Positions 11,749-19,278 of a stretch of 30,379 nt of DNA are shown here, piece after piece. Source of the DNA: a virus. The stretch's first letter is position 1, and each line of letters begins with the position of its first letter. The stretch lies in the IMG/VR virus record IMGVR_UViG_3300034407_001479, positions 1 to 30,379 of that record, one strand, 5' to 3'. Made by a program: the position numbers and the translations under genes. Under the pieces are notes generated by a model that saw only the letters and a program-made list of their open reading frames with translations, did no database searches and was not told where the DNA came from.

Positions 11749-11962
11749 GAATTATAAGAAAGAATATAAAAAATTCCAATCATCTTCTTCGTCAAAAAAG
11801 GATAGAGCGTATCGCAACAAATTAAGAAGATTGTTCCTTAAATTGAAAAAAGTAAAAAAAGGTGATAACAAAGATATTGACCATAAAGATGGAAACCCTC
11901 GGAATAACTCTAAAGGTAATATACGAGTGGTCAGTAGAAGAAAGAATAGAGCAAAAAAATGA
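11741..11962 (+). CDS. HNH-like mini-protein (73 aa)
   Basis: 73 very basic residues. The C-terminal part IDHKDGNPRNNSKGNIRVVSRRKNR (46-70) matches the core of HNH endonucleases: His at 48, Asn at 56, Asn at 60 and the following basic helix. The N-terminal part is a Lys/Ser-rich helix, and there is no CxxC zinc pair. HNH proteins beside terminase genes can assist DNA packaging cleavage in some phages. With only the minimal core, it may be a nicking nuclease or a DNA-binding relic. ATG overlaps the previous gene by eight bases and the stop overlaps the next start (ATGA). Confidence 0.65.
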   Translation: MTRNYKKEYKKFQSSSSSKKDRAYRNKLRRLFLKLKKVKKGDNKDIDHKDGNPRNNSKGNIRVVSRRKNRAKK

Positions 11963-12354
11963 GTTCGGCAAAAAAAAGAAATCCAAAACTATGGAAACGT
12001 ATTGTAGCTAGAATAAAAGCACAAGCATCACATGGTACTGCCGCAGGTCAATGGTCAGGCAGAAAAGCACAAGCGGCCGTCAAAGCATATAAAAAATCAG
12101 GTGGTGGATATAGTGGGCCTAAGAAGTCTAGTAACTCGTTATCTAAATGGTCAAAACAAAAGTGGCGTACAAAATCGGGTAAAAAATCTAGTGTTACTGG
12201 AGAAAGATATTTACCATCTAAAGCTATCAAAAGTTTATCATCTAAAGAATATGCTCGTACTTCTGCTAAGAAACGTAAAGATAAAGCTATGGGTAAACAA
12301 TTTAGTAAGCAACCTAAATCTATTGCGCGTAAAGTAAAAAAATATAGAGCATGA
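11959..12354 (+). CDS. basic protein resembling DUF5872
   Basis: 131 residues, rich in Lys and Ser. Recognisable segments are RNPKLWKRIVARIKAQ, GTAAGQWSGRKAQAAVKAYKK, NSLSKWSKQKWRTKSGKKSS and GERYLPSKAIKSLSSKEYA, matching what I recall as DUF5872, shared by marine phages and some large eukaryotic viruses; the name is from memory. Function is unknown. The conserved KW..QKWRTKSGK core suggests a folded nucleic-acid-binding unit. Start and stop overlap its neighbours as ATGA. Confidence 0.72.
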   Translation: MSSAKKRNPKLWKRIVARIKAQASHGTAAGQWSGRKAQAAVKAYKKSGGGYSGPKKSSNSLSKWSKQKWRTKSGKKSSVTGERYLPSKAIKSLSSKEYARTSAKKRKDKAMGKQFSKQPKSIARKVKKYRA

Positions 12355-12545
12355 CAATATTTACTAAATATTCTATTAGAGAAATTAATACATTACGTAC
12401 TGTTGTCAAATCACAACATATGAAACATTATCCAAAAGAGTTTGTAACTGACCATGAAGCTGATAGAATTATAGAATCTTTATCAGAACAAGCTAGAGAA
12501 AAACTATATGAATTGGCTGTAAACTATGGGATCACTAAGTTATAA
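12351..12545 (+). CDS. conserved small protein upstream of terminase large subunit
   Basis: 64 residues, helical, starting MTIFTKYSIREINTLRTVVK. The segment MKHYPKEFVTDHEADRIIESLS resembles a small protein often placed just before the large terminase in related phages (MRHYP....TD.EADR.I..). Unlike its upstream neighbours it is not poly-basic. The terminase ATG lies 20 bases inside its 3' end, so translation of the two is probably coupled. Function unknown. Confidence 0.68.
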   Translation: MTIFTKYSIREINTLRTVVKSQHMKHYPKEFVTDHEADRIIESLSEQAREKLYELAVNYGITKL

Positions 12546-14031
12546 ACCTGATGGTACAACACTAAAAGATTTTCTAAAAGACAATACTTTCTTTAGAGGT
12601 ATACGAGGCCCAGTAGGTTCAGGTAAGTCAGTAGCGTGTTGTATTGAAATAATTAAACGAGCTATAAATCAAAAACCAAATGAACAAGGTATACGGCGTA
12701 CACGTTGGGCAGTAATACGTAATACAAATCCACAATTAAAAACAACTACAATTAAAACATGGCTTGATTGGTTTCCAGAAGAAGACTGGGGAAACTTTAC
12801 ATGGAGCGTTCCATATACACATAAACTTAAAAAAGGTGATATAGACTGTGAAGTTATATTTTTAGCACTTGATAGACCTGAAGATGTTAAAAAGTTATTA
12901 TCATTAGAACTGACAGGAGTGTGGATCAATGAGGCACGAGAGATTCCTAAAAGTATTGTTGATGCTTGTTCTATGCGTGTTGGTCGTTTTCCATCTATGC
13001 GTGATGGTGGTCCAACATGGTATGGTGTTGTTTGTGATACCAACCCCCCTGACTCTGATCATTGGTGGGCAATAATGGCAGGTGAAACTATTATACCCGA
13101 CTATATTAGTAAACAAGAAGCTAAGATGCTTATTAAACCTGACAACTGGAAATTTTTTAATCAACCTTCTGCTATGTTAGAAATAAAAAATAAAAACAAT
13201 GAAATAGAAGAATATCAAAAAAACAAAAATTCTGAAAATCAAAATAATCTTACTGAAAATTATTACTCTAATATTATACGGGGTAAGACTAAATCATGGA
13301 TTGATGTTTATGTTCTTAACAAACTAGGCACAGTAGAAGATGGTAAACCTGTGTATGAGTCATTTAAACATGATGTTCATGTTGCTAAAGGAGAATTAGC
13401 TATTGCTCCATCATTACCTATCTATGTTGGTATTGATTTTGGATTAACACCTGCGTGTGTGTTTGCACAAAAGGTACGCAATAGATGGGTCATATTAGAA
13501 GAACTTGTAGCAGAAGATATGGGTATTGTTCGATTCTCTGATTTAATGAAACAATCTATGTTACGATATCATCCTAGACAATTTTATATATTTGGAGATC
13601 CTGCAGGTGATCATAGAGTACAAACAGATGAATCTACTCCTTTTCAAATACTTAGAGGTAAAGGTATTATGGCACGGCCTGCACCTAGTAATGATGTAGC
13701 ATTACGTATAGAATCAGTTTCCGCTTCATTAAATCGTATGGTTGATGGTGAATCAGGTATTCTAATAGATAAAAGTTGTATAAATATTATACGTGGATTT
13801 TCAGGTGGATATCACTATAGAAGACTTCAAGTATCAGGTGAACGCTATGATGAACGTCCTAATAAAAATAGATTTTCTCATATTCATGATGCATTACAAT
13901 ATTTAATGTTAGGAGCAGGTGAAGGTAGATCGTTGACGATTGGAACAAAATATAGTAAACCTATAATAGCAAAACGTAAATTTGACGTTTTTACTGGTAA
14001 TGCAAAAAATATATACGAAAGGCGAAGATAA
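12526..14031 (+). CDS. terL: terminase large subunit
   Basis: 501 residues. The N-terminal packaging ATPase has a Walker A motif GPVGSGKS (28-35) and a Walker B-like VWINEA (132-137). The C-terminal RNase H-like nuclease has GIDFG (D304), FGDPAG (D358) and HIHDALQY (D455), the usual acidic residues. It drives DNA into the prohead and cuts the concatemer. A Lys/Asn/Glu-rich stretch (about 220-246) looks like a low-complexity linker. The start lies within the preceding gene and no strong ribosome site is seen. Full family length and intact. Confidence 0.95.
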   Translation: MGSLSYKPDGTTLKDFLKDNTFFRGIRGPVGSGKSVACCIEIIKRAINQKPNEQGIRRTRWAVIRNTNPQLKTTTIKTWLDWFPEEDWGNFTWSVPYTHKLKKGDIDCEVIFLALDRPEDVKKLLSLELTGVWINEAREIPKSIVDACSMRVGRFPSMRDGGPTWYGVVCDTNPPDSDHWWAIMAGETIIPDYISKQEAKMLIKPDNWKFFNQPSAMLEIKNKNNEIEEYQKNKNSENQNNLTENYYSNIIRGKTKSWIDVYVLNKLGTVEDGKPVYESFKHDVHVAKGELAIAPSLPIYVGIDFGLTPACVFAQKVRNRWVILEELVAEDMGIVRFSDLMKQSMLRYHPRQFYIFGDPAGDHRVQTDESTPFQILRGKGIMARPAPSNDVALRIESVSASLNRMVDGESGILIDKSCINIIRGFSGGYHYRRLQVSGERYDERPNKNRFSHIHDALQYLMLGAGEGRSLTIGTKYSKPIIAKRKFDVFTGNAKNIYERRR

Positions 14032-14306
14032 TGTGTGTAAGTATACCTAATCCGTTTAGAAGAAAAAAACGCTCTACGCCTGCACCACCACCGCCACCTG
14101 TTGATGGTACTGTAAGAGCACAAAGAGAAATGGCTAGAAAAAAAGAATTAGCTGAACGTGAAAAAATGAAAGAAGAACAATATCAAGATACTCTTTCTAC
14201 ACTTACTGGAAGAAGAGGAAGACGTTCTCTTTTATCAGGTAGAAGAGGTGGAAGAGGTTTTCAAGTTGCCGCAGGTACTACAACAAGAGAAACACTTGGT
14301 GTCTAA
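14031..14306 (+). CDS. small proline/arginine-rich virion-region protein (91 aa)
   Basis: 91 residues between terminase and portal, overlapping both by one base (TAATG). The N-terminal part has a PAPPPPPVDG run (18-27), the middle is a charged helix (AQREMARKKELAEREKMKEEQ) and the end is Gly/Arg-rich (GRRGRRSLLSGRRGGRGF). A similar RGRRSLLSG motif occurs in small proteins at this location in other podoviruses. Role unknown; an assembly factor is plausible. Confidence 0.68.
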   Translation: MCVSIPNPFRRKKRSTPAPPPPPVDGTVRAQREMARKKELAEREKMKEEQYQDTLSTLTGRRGRRSLLSGRRGGRGFQVAAGTTTRETLGV

Positions 14307-15907
14307 TGGTTGTTGATGTTAAACCACAGGCATCTGTAGATTATAGTGCCTCAAAAGTAAAACAACTTCTTGCTCGATATAGAAGGGCTCAAGCAATAAA
14401 AGATCAATGGGTTCCTGTTTTTGAAGATTGTTATGAATATGCATTACCACAAAGAGAATCATTTTATTCTGAAAGTATAGCCAAACGTAGAAGTGAACGT
14501 ATATTTGATGAAACAGCTGTAGTAGGTGTACAAGAGTTTGCCTCAAGACTTCAATCTGGAATCGTTCCCAATTATGCAAGATGGGCAGAATTTACAAGTG
14601 GTACAGAAATACCCGAAAATGAACGTAAAGAAGTAAATGAAACATTAGATGAAGTAACTGAATATGTATTTGAAATTTTACAAAACTCAAACTTTAGCCA
14701 AGAAGTTCATGAAACATTTTTAGATTGTGCAGTAGGCACAGGTTGTTTACTTGTTGAAGAAGGAGATGCAGTACAACCAATAAGATTTAAAGCAATACCA
14801 TTACCACATTTATTATTAGATGCAGGACATGACGATAAGATTGATCATGTATTTAGAGAAAGAAGAATTAAATTTGCACAAATTAAAAGTGCATATCCTG
14901 AAGCTATTATACCACCACGTATGATGGAAGAGATGGGTAAAACACCTGATAAAGAATGTAAGATAATAGAAGTTGTTTATAGAAATTATCAAGCAAAAGA
15001 AGAGGAACACGTATATTGCGTTATTTCAGAACAATATGAAGCAGAACTTTTGTCTAAAACATTTAAAGGTATTGGATCTAATCCATATCTTATTTATAGA
15101 TGGAGTAAATGTGCAGGGGAAGTATATGGTCGAGGGCCATTACAACTTGCTTTGCCTGCAATTAAAACAGCTAACTTAGTAATAGAACTTGTACTAGAGA
15201 ATGCACAAATGGCAATATCAGGTATGTATCAAGTTGAAGATGATGGTGTTATTAATGTAGATAACATACAACTTATTCCGGGAACTATTATACCTAAAGC
15301 AGTTGGAAGTAGTGGTTTAACTCCTGTATCACCTGCAGGTAATTTTCAAATATCTGATTTAGTTTTAAAAGATATGCGTCAAAATATTAAGAAAGCATTG
15401 TATAATGATATGTTGGGTCAGCCTAATCAAAAAACACCTATGTCAGCTACAGAAGTGGCAGAACGTATGGCAGATTTGTCAAGACAAATAGGTGCAGCTT
15501 TTGGAAGATTACAAGCTGAACTAGTTAATCCTGTATTACAAAGAGTAGTATATATTCTTAAAAAACAAGGACGTATTAAAATACCTACTATAAATGGCAG
15601 AGAAATAAAAATACGATCTTCTTCGCCACTTGCACAAGCACAACAACAACAAGATGTTGCTACATTAGATAGATTTATAGGTATGTTGCAAGCTAGATTA
15701 GGGCCATCATTAACCAATGTTCTTATTAAACAAAATGATACTGCTAAATATTTAGCTAGAAAATTAGGTGTTCCTGAAGAGTTAATTCGTTCTGATGAAG
15801 AAATGTCGCAGGGTGCACAGACTATTGGTGCTATGCAACAACAAGCATCAGCACAAGGTATGAATCCTGAAACTGTAACTAATACTTTACAAAACATTTC
15901 TAAGTAG
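14306..15907 (+). CDS. portal protein (T7-type head-tail connector)
   Basis: 533 residues matching the T7-like head-tail connector family. The N-terminal part includes QLLARYRRAQAIKDQWVPVFEDCYEYALP and FDETAVVGVQEFASRLQSGIVP. The middle carries IYRWSKCAGEVYGRGPLQLALPAIKTANLV, and the C-terminal helical part includes KTPMSATEVAERMADLSRQIG and a Gln-rich tail. A 12-mer ring would form the packaging channel and tail attachment site. Length agrees with the family. It starts on the previous stop without its own ribosome site. Confidence 0.93.
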   Translation: MVVDVKPQASVDYSASKVKQLLARYRRAQAIKDQWVPVFEDCYEYALPQRESFYSESIAKRRSERIFDETAVVGVQEFASRLQSGIVPNYARWAEFTSGTEIPENERKEVNETLDEVTEYVFEILQNSNFSQEVHETFLDCAVGTGCLLVEEGDAVQPIRFKAIPLPHLLLDAGHDDKIDHVFRERRIKFAQIKSAYPEAIIPPRMMEEMGKTPDKECKIIEVVYRNYQAKEEEHVYCVISEQYEAELLSKTFKGIGSNPYLIYRWSKCAGEVYGRGPLQLALPAIKTANLVIELVLENAQMAISGMYQVEDDGVINVDNIQLIPGTIIPKAVGSSGLTPVSPAGNFQISDLVLKDMRQNIKKALYNDMLGQPNQKTPMSATEVAERMADLSRQIGAAFGRLQAELVNPVLQRVVYILKKQGRIKIPTINGREIKIRSSSPLAQAQQQQDVATLDRFIGMLQARLGPSLTNVLIKQNDTAKYLARKLGVPEELIRSDEEMSQGAQTIGAMQQQASAQGMNPETVTNTLQNISK

Positions 15908-15919
15908 TATAAATAGAGT

Positions 15920-16207
15920 ATGAACACAAAGCCTAATCGTGTAATAGGGTTAGACAACTTTGAACGAGATCCCTCAGAAGAAGTTAAACTAAACTTTATA
16001 TTTGAACAAGTATTTAAGACACCTGCAGGTGCAGAAGCACTTAGGTATCTTAAACAAATAAGTTTAGAGTCTGTAGCAGGTGGTGAAGTTTCTAACGAAA
16101 GTTTACGACATTTAGAGGGACAACGATATATGGTTGCACTAATCCAAAGACGAGTTAATAAAGGTAAAAGCCAACGTATAGTAAAGGAAAAACAAGATGT
16201 CAGATAA
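15920..16207 (+). CDS. Bbp19-like small phage protein
   Basis: 95 residues with FIFEQVFKTPAGAEALRYLKQI followed by ESLRHLEGQRYMVALIQRRV, the pattern of the Bbp19-like phage domain (TP.G..vL..L ... R..EGqR.lv..I). The family is usually encoded near portal and scaffold genes of podoviruses, with no known function. GAG is just upstream of ATG 15920. It overlaps the scaffold start by 11 bases. Confidence 0.75.
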   Translation: MNTKPNRVIGLDNFERDPSEEVKLNFIFEQVFKTPAGAEALRYLKQISLESVAGGEVSNESLRHLEGQRYMVALIQRRVNKGKSQRIVKEKQDVR

Positions 16208-16973
16208 TACTGAACAACAAGCAGAAGAACAAACACAAACAGAAGAACAACCTACTGAGCAACAACCACAAGAACCACAAAACTTGTCTGAAAGACCGCA
16301 AGATCCTGAACAACAAGCACAAGTAGAAGAACTAATTCTTGGTAAGTTTAAATCGCAAGAAGACCTAGAAAAAGGATATAAAGAGTTAGAAAAGTTTGTT
16401 GGAGGAAATAAAGAACAACTTCGTGATGAAATAATAAATGAGTTATCTGCAGAAGCAGAATCAGAAGTTCCTGAAGAATATGATTTACCATCATTACCTG
16501 AAGGGATTACAGAAGCTGATGTACTAGGCAATCCATTAACAGAATGGTGGAAAAATCATTGTATAGAAAATGCCTATGATCAAGAAATGTTTGAGAATGG
16601 TGTTAATGCATATGTTGATGTAATGAGTAATCAACAAGTAAACTTTGATAATGAGTTTCAAAAATTAGGTGAAAATGCAAATGCTCGTATTGATGCCGCT
16701 GATAACTTTGCACAAAGTTACTTTTCACCTGATCAATATGCACACATTCAAGAAACACTTGGACAAACTGCAGAAGGTATTGAAATTATTGAAACTATTA
16801 TGAATATGAGAAATGAAAACATTTCCTTACAACAACCTACAGAACCTATTAATAAATTAACATTAGATGATGTTCGTTCAATGATGAAAGATCCTCGTTA
16901 CTTTGATCAAAAAGAAAGAGATCCTGCATACGTCAAAAGAGTTGATGATGCATTTAATCGTTTATATAGATGA
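16197..16973 (+). CDS. capsid scaffolding protein
   Basis: 258 residues. The first 45 are Gln/Glu-rich and disordered, followed by GKFKSQEDLEKGYKELEKFVG, a helical acidic middle, and a C-terminal segment LTLDDVRSMMKDPRYFDQKERDPAYVKRVDDAFNRLY. This C-terminal pattern (DPRY....RDPAYV..V...F..LY) is that of T7-like scaffold proteins, which guide capsid shell assembly and leave before packaging. AAGGA lies upstream of ATG 16197. The position between portal and capsid genes agrees. Confidence 0.85.
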   Translation: MSDNTEQQAEEQTQTEEQPTEQQPQEPQNLSERPQDPEQQAQVEELILGKFKSQEDLEKGYKELEKFVGGNKEQLRDEIINELSAEAESEVPEEYDLPSLPEGITEADVLGNPLTEWWKNHCIENAYDQEMFENGVNAYVDVMSNQQVNFDNEFQKLGENANARIDAADNFAQSYFSPDQYAHIQETLGQTAEGIEIIETIMNMRNENISLQQPTEPINKLTLDDVRSMMKDPRYFDQKERDPAYVKRVDDAFNRLYR

Positions 16974-17509
16974 TGTATTACGATCTGTCCGTACCCGAGG
17001 ATGCATTTAGTTTAGCTTCTCGGTTACGGCAACTTGATAAATACGAATTAGCAGTTATGAATTCTGATCCACTTACTGCACTTCTTAATCCATTTAGATT
17101 TGATAGACCAAGAAGTATTACATTTTCTATATACATAGATAATCAAGTTGAAGGTATGTGGGGTTGTTTTCCTAGTAAAAAAAATCCTGCTATAGCCTCA
17201 ATGTGGTTACTTGGATCTGATCGACTTACACGTAGTTATACATGGTTAAAAAGCAATAAACGTATGTTTGCATGGGCAACAAATAGGTATAAAGTCTTAT
17301 ATAATTATATATTAGATGAACATACAAAAAATATAAGATGGCTTAAATGGTTGGGTTTTAAATTTTCTAAGCGTGCACTACTTGTCAAAAACGTAAAATT
17401 ACTGTATTTTTACTATGAGTCTAGTAAGACTCGAGTAGAACCCATAGATGATTTATGTGGCCCTCGTTGGATAACCCAATTTAAATCTGAAAATGGACAA
17501 TTCGATTAA
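16970..17509 (+). CDS. T7 gp13-like protein (GNAT-fold related)
   Basis: 179 residues. Features: EDAFSLASRLRQLDKYEL at the N-terminus, EGMWGCFPSKKNPAIASMWLLGSD in the middle, and NIRWLKWLGFKFSKRALLVK near the end. These match the Gp13-like phage family (DUF2833-type), related in fold to GNAT acetyltransferases; in T7 gp13 is needed for virion morphogenesis. Whether it has acetyltransferase activity is unknown. It overlaps the scaffold stop by four bases. The capsid gene follows after 30 bases that hold its ribosome site and a possible promoter. Confidence 0.78.
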   Translation: MMYYDLSVPEDAFSLASRLRQLDKYELAVMNSDPLTALLNPFRFDRPRSITFSIYIDNQVEGMWGCFPSKKNPAIASMWLLGSDRLTRSYTWLKSNKRMFAWATNRYKVLYNYILDEHTKNIRWLKWLGFKFSKRALLVKNVKLLYFYYESSKTRVEPIDDLCGPRWITQFKSENGQFD

Positions 17510-17521
17510 CTGTAATATTAA
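17494..17521 (+). promoter_or_regulatory. possible promoter for the capsid gene
   Basis: TGGACA (17494-17499, 5/6) and TATTAA (17516-17521, 4/6) are 16 bases apart, with a start point near the ribosome site of the capsid gene. Overlapping it is the 14-base string ATTAACTAATATAA (17517-17530), also found at 9866-9879 in the divergence region. A separate capsid promoter would fit the terminator placed two genes later, but the match is weak. Confidence 0.25.
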
Positions 17522-17539
17522 CTAATATAAGGAGAAATA

Positions 17540-18364
17540 ATGGCTACATCCATTACTACTGCCTTTATTAAGCAGTTTGAAAGTGAAGTCCATATGGCAT
17601 ACCAACGTATGGGTTCTAAATTAAAGAACACAGTAAGACAGCTTAATAACGTAAAAGGCAACCAAGCTAGATTCCAAAAGGTGGGCAAAGGCTCTGCGAC
17701 TGAAAAGTCAAGACACGCTAATGTTCCAACTATGGAAGTTACGCATAATACAGTTGATGTAACTTTATCAGATTTCTATGCGGCAGATTATGTCGATAGA
17801 CTGGATGAGTTGAAGACTAACATTGATGAAAGACAAGTTCTTTCTCAATCAGCCGCTTCTGCACTAGGAAGAAAAACAGATCAACTTATTGTTGATGTGT
17901 TAGATGCAGGATCTAATAGTAACAATATCGTACATGGGTCAGCGGCATTAACACTTGCCAAAGCCCTAACAGTTTACGAAGCATTTGGTGAAGCTGATGT
18001 ACCTGATGATGGACAAAGATACTTTGTAGTATCTCCTGCAGGTTGGGCTGATCTTCTTCAAATCGATCAGTTCTCAAGAGCAGAATATATCGGTGAAGGT
18101 GAATTACCATATGCAGGTGGCTTAACGGCTAAAAGATGGTTAGGATTTATGTGGTTTACATTTTCTGGTTTGTCTATTTCTAGTACAACAAGAGATTGTC
18201 ATGCATATCATAAATCATCCGTTGGTCTTGCTATGGGTTCTGATATCAGAACTGAAGTAAACTACATACCTGAAAAGGTCAGTAATCTAATCACTTCATA
18301 TATGTCTATGGGTGCTGTGATGATTGACAATGATGGTGCGATTGAATGTCAAATAACAGAATAG
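17540..18364 (+). CDS. major capsid protein
   Basis: 274 residues resembling the Phage_capsid_2 family. N-terminus MATSITTAFIKQFESEVHMAYQ, then GSKLKNTVRQLNNVKGNQARFQKVGKG, VDVTLSDFYAADYVDRLDELK, and near the end PEKVSNLITSYMSMGAVMIDNDG. Size is right for an HK97-fold shell protein without a long delta domain, which fits the separate scaffold gene. It has a strong ribosome site (AAGGAG, seven bases before ATG), unlike its overlapping neighbours, as expected for the most abundant protein. Confidence 0.93.
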   Translation: MATSITTAFIKQFESEVHMAYQRMGSKLKNTVRQLNNVKGNQARFQKVGKGSATEKSRHANVPTMEVTHNTVDVTLSDFYAADYVDRLDELKTNIDERQVLSQSAASALGRKTDQLIVDVLDAGSNSNNIVHGSAALTLAKALTVYEAFGEADVPDDGQRYFVVSPAGWADLLQIDQFSRAEYIGEGELPYAGGLTAKRWLGFMWFTFSGLSISSTTRDCHAYHKSSVGLAMGSDIRTEVNYIPEKVSNLITSYMSMGAVMIDNDGAIECQITE

Positions 18365-18374
18365 GAGAAATATT

Positions 18375-18623
18375 ATGGCTTTTACTCAAGCAAACTTAAA
18401 AAAGATTGCAGGTGGTGGAGATCAAAATGTTTATCTCTACAACTCTACAGATGCTATAGCTACTATTATAGGATCTGGATATTTCAATAATGCTACCAAT
18501 CAGCTTAAACAGAATGATGTAATCATGGCTGTTGGGTCAACTGGTGGCACAAGAACAGTAGATGTTGTTGTTGTATCAAGTGCAACAGCGGCGGCTACTG
18601 TAACAACTATTAATGGTACATAG
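18375..18623 (+). CDS. small capsid-associated protein, possibly head decoration
   Basis: 82 residues, uncharged, beta-rich and full of Ala, Thr, Val and Gly (SATAAATVTTINGT at the end). It begins MAFTQANLKKIAGGGDQNVYLYNSTD with AGGAG upstream. Short proteins of this type directly follow the capsid gene in many podoviruses and act as cement or head-fiber proteins. A strong terminator follows, so it is co-expressed with the capsid protein. Role inferred from position and composition. Confidence 0.68.
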   Translation: MAFTQANLKKIAGGGDQNVYLYNSTDAIATIIGSGYFNNATNQLKQNDVIMAVGSTGGTRTVDVVVVSSATAAATVTTINGT

Positions 18624-18626
18624 GGT

Positions 18627-18650
18627 ATTGGGGGAGGTAACTCCCCCAGT
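18627..18650 (+). terminator. hairpin terminator after the capsid genes
   Basis: ATTGGGGGAG (18627-18636) pairs with CTCCCCCAGT (18641-18650) with one G-T pair, closed by a GTAA (GNRA type) tetraloop. It is followed by ATTTATATT, an imperfect U tract. It starts four bases after the stop of the capsid-associated gene and ends nine bases before the tail tubular A start. It probably reduces readthrough into the tail genes or protects the capsid mRNA 3' end. The only GGAGG near the next start lies inside its stem. Confidence 0.75.
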
Positions 18651-18659
18651 ATTTATATT

Positions 18660-19274
18660 ATGGTAAACAAAGTAGATATAGCAAATCAGGCACTTGTACT
18701 TGTAGGTGCTAATATAATTTCTTCATTTAATGACAACAATACTGAATCAGTAGTTGCAAACCAATTATACGAATCAACACTAAAAAATTTATTAACTAAA
18801 GCACGTTGGAGATTTGCAAGTAAACAACAACAACTTTCAAAGAGTGCAACAGATCCATTAGATAAATGGGATTCAGCATATCAAATACCTACAAATGCAT
18901 TGTTAGTACATACACTTACTGTATCAAATGAGGTTATTAAATTTGATAGATATGGTGAATTTTTATATACAAATACAGGAACAAATGATGCTGTAGTTTG
19001 TCATTATACATACCAACCACATGAAAATGAGTTTCCTGACTATTTTACTCAAATAGTTGTTTTTGAACTAGCCAGTTTATTTGCAGGAGCTATAGCAAGA
19101 AACGATAGTCTTTCTACTCTATATCAAAAAAGATCACAAATACAATTACAACAAGCACGTAGCATGGAATCACAAACACAAACTACACGTAAGTTAAATA
19201 CTAGTTTATTAATAGAAGTAAGAAATAGAGGTTCTGCTAATGGGATTACTGCTGTAGTACCAAGTAGTTCTTAA
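18660..19274 (+). CDS. tail tubular protein A (T7 gp11-like)
   Basis: 204 residues with the pattern of T7 gp11-like tail adaptor proteins: VDIANQALVLVGANIISSFNDN, ANQLYESTLKNLLTKARWRFAS, LDKWDSAYQIPTNALLVH, then VVFELASLFAGAIARND. The protein forms the ring joining portal to nozzle. Length fits the family. There is no free ribosome site: the nearest GGAGG is sequestered in the terminator stem. Translation may depend on structure opening. Confidence 0.9.
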   Translation: MVNKVDIANQALVLVGANIISSFNDNNTESVVANQLYESTLKNLLTKARWRFASKQQQLSKSATDPLDKWDSAYQIPTNALLVHTLTVSNEVIKFDRYGEFLYTNTGTNDAVVCHYTYQPHENEFPDYFTQIVVFELASLFAGAIARNDSLSTLYQKRSQIQLQQARSMESQTQTTRKLNTSLLIEVRNRGSANGITAVVPSSS

Positions 19275-19278
19275 TTAT

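Noticed and set aside
12032-12337. Plus-strand frame in another phase inside the DUF5872-like gene
   Set aside because: The DUF5872-like frame has recognisable conserved segments; the other frame is Leu/Val-rich shadow sequence.
15427-16236. Long minus-strand open frame opposite portal, Bbp19-like and scaffold genes
   Set aside because: It is antisense to well identified genes, rich in Cys and Ser as expected of a complementary shadow, and has no gene context.
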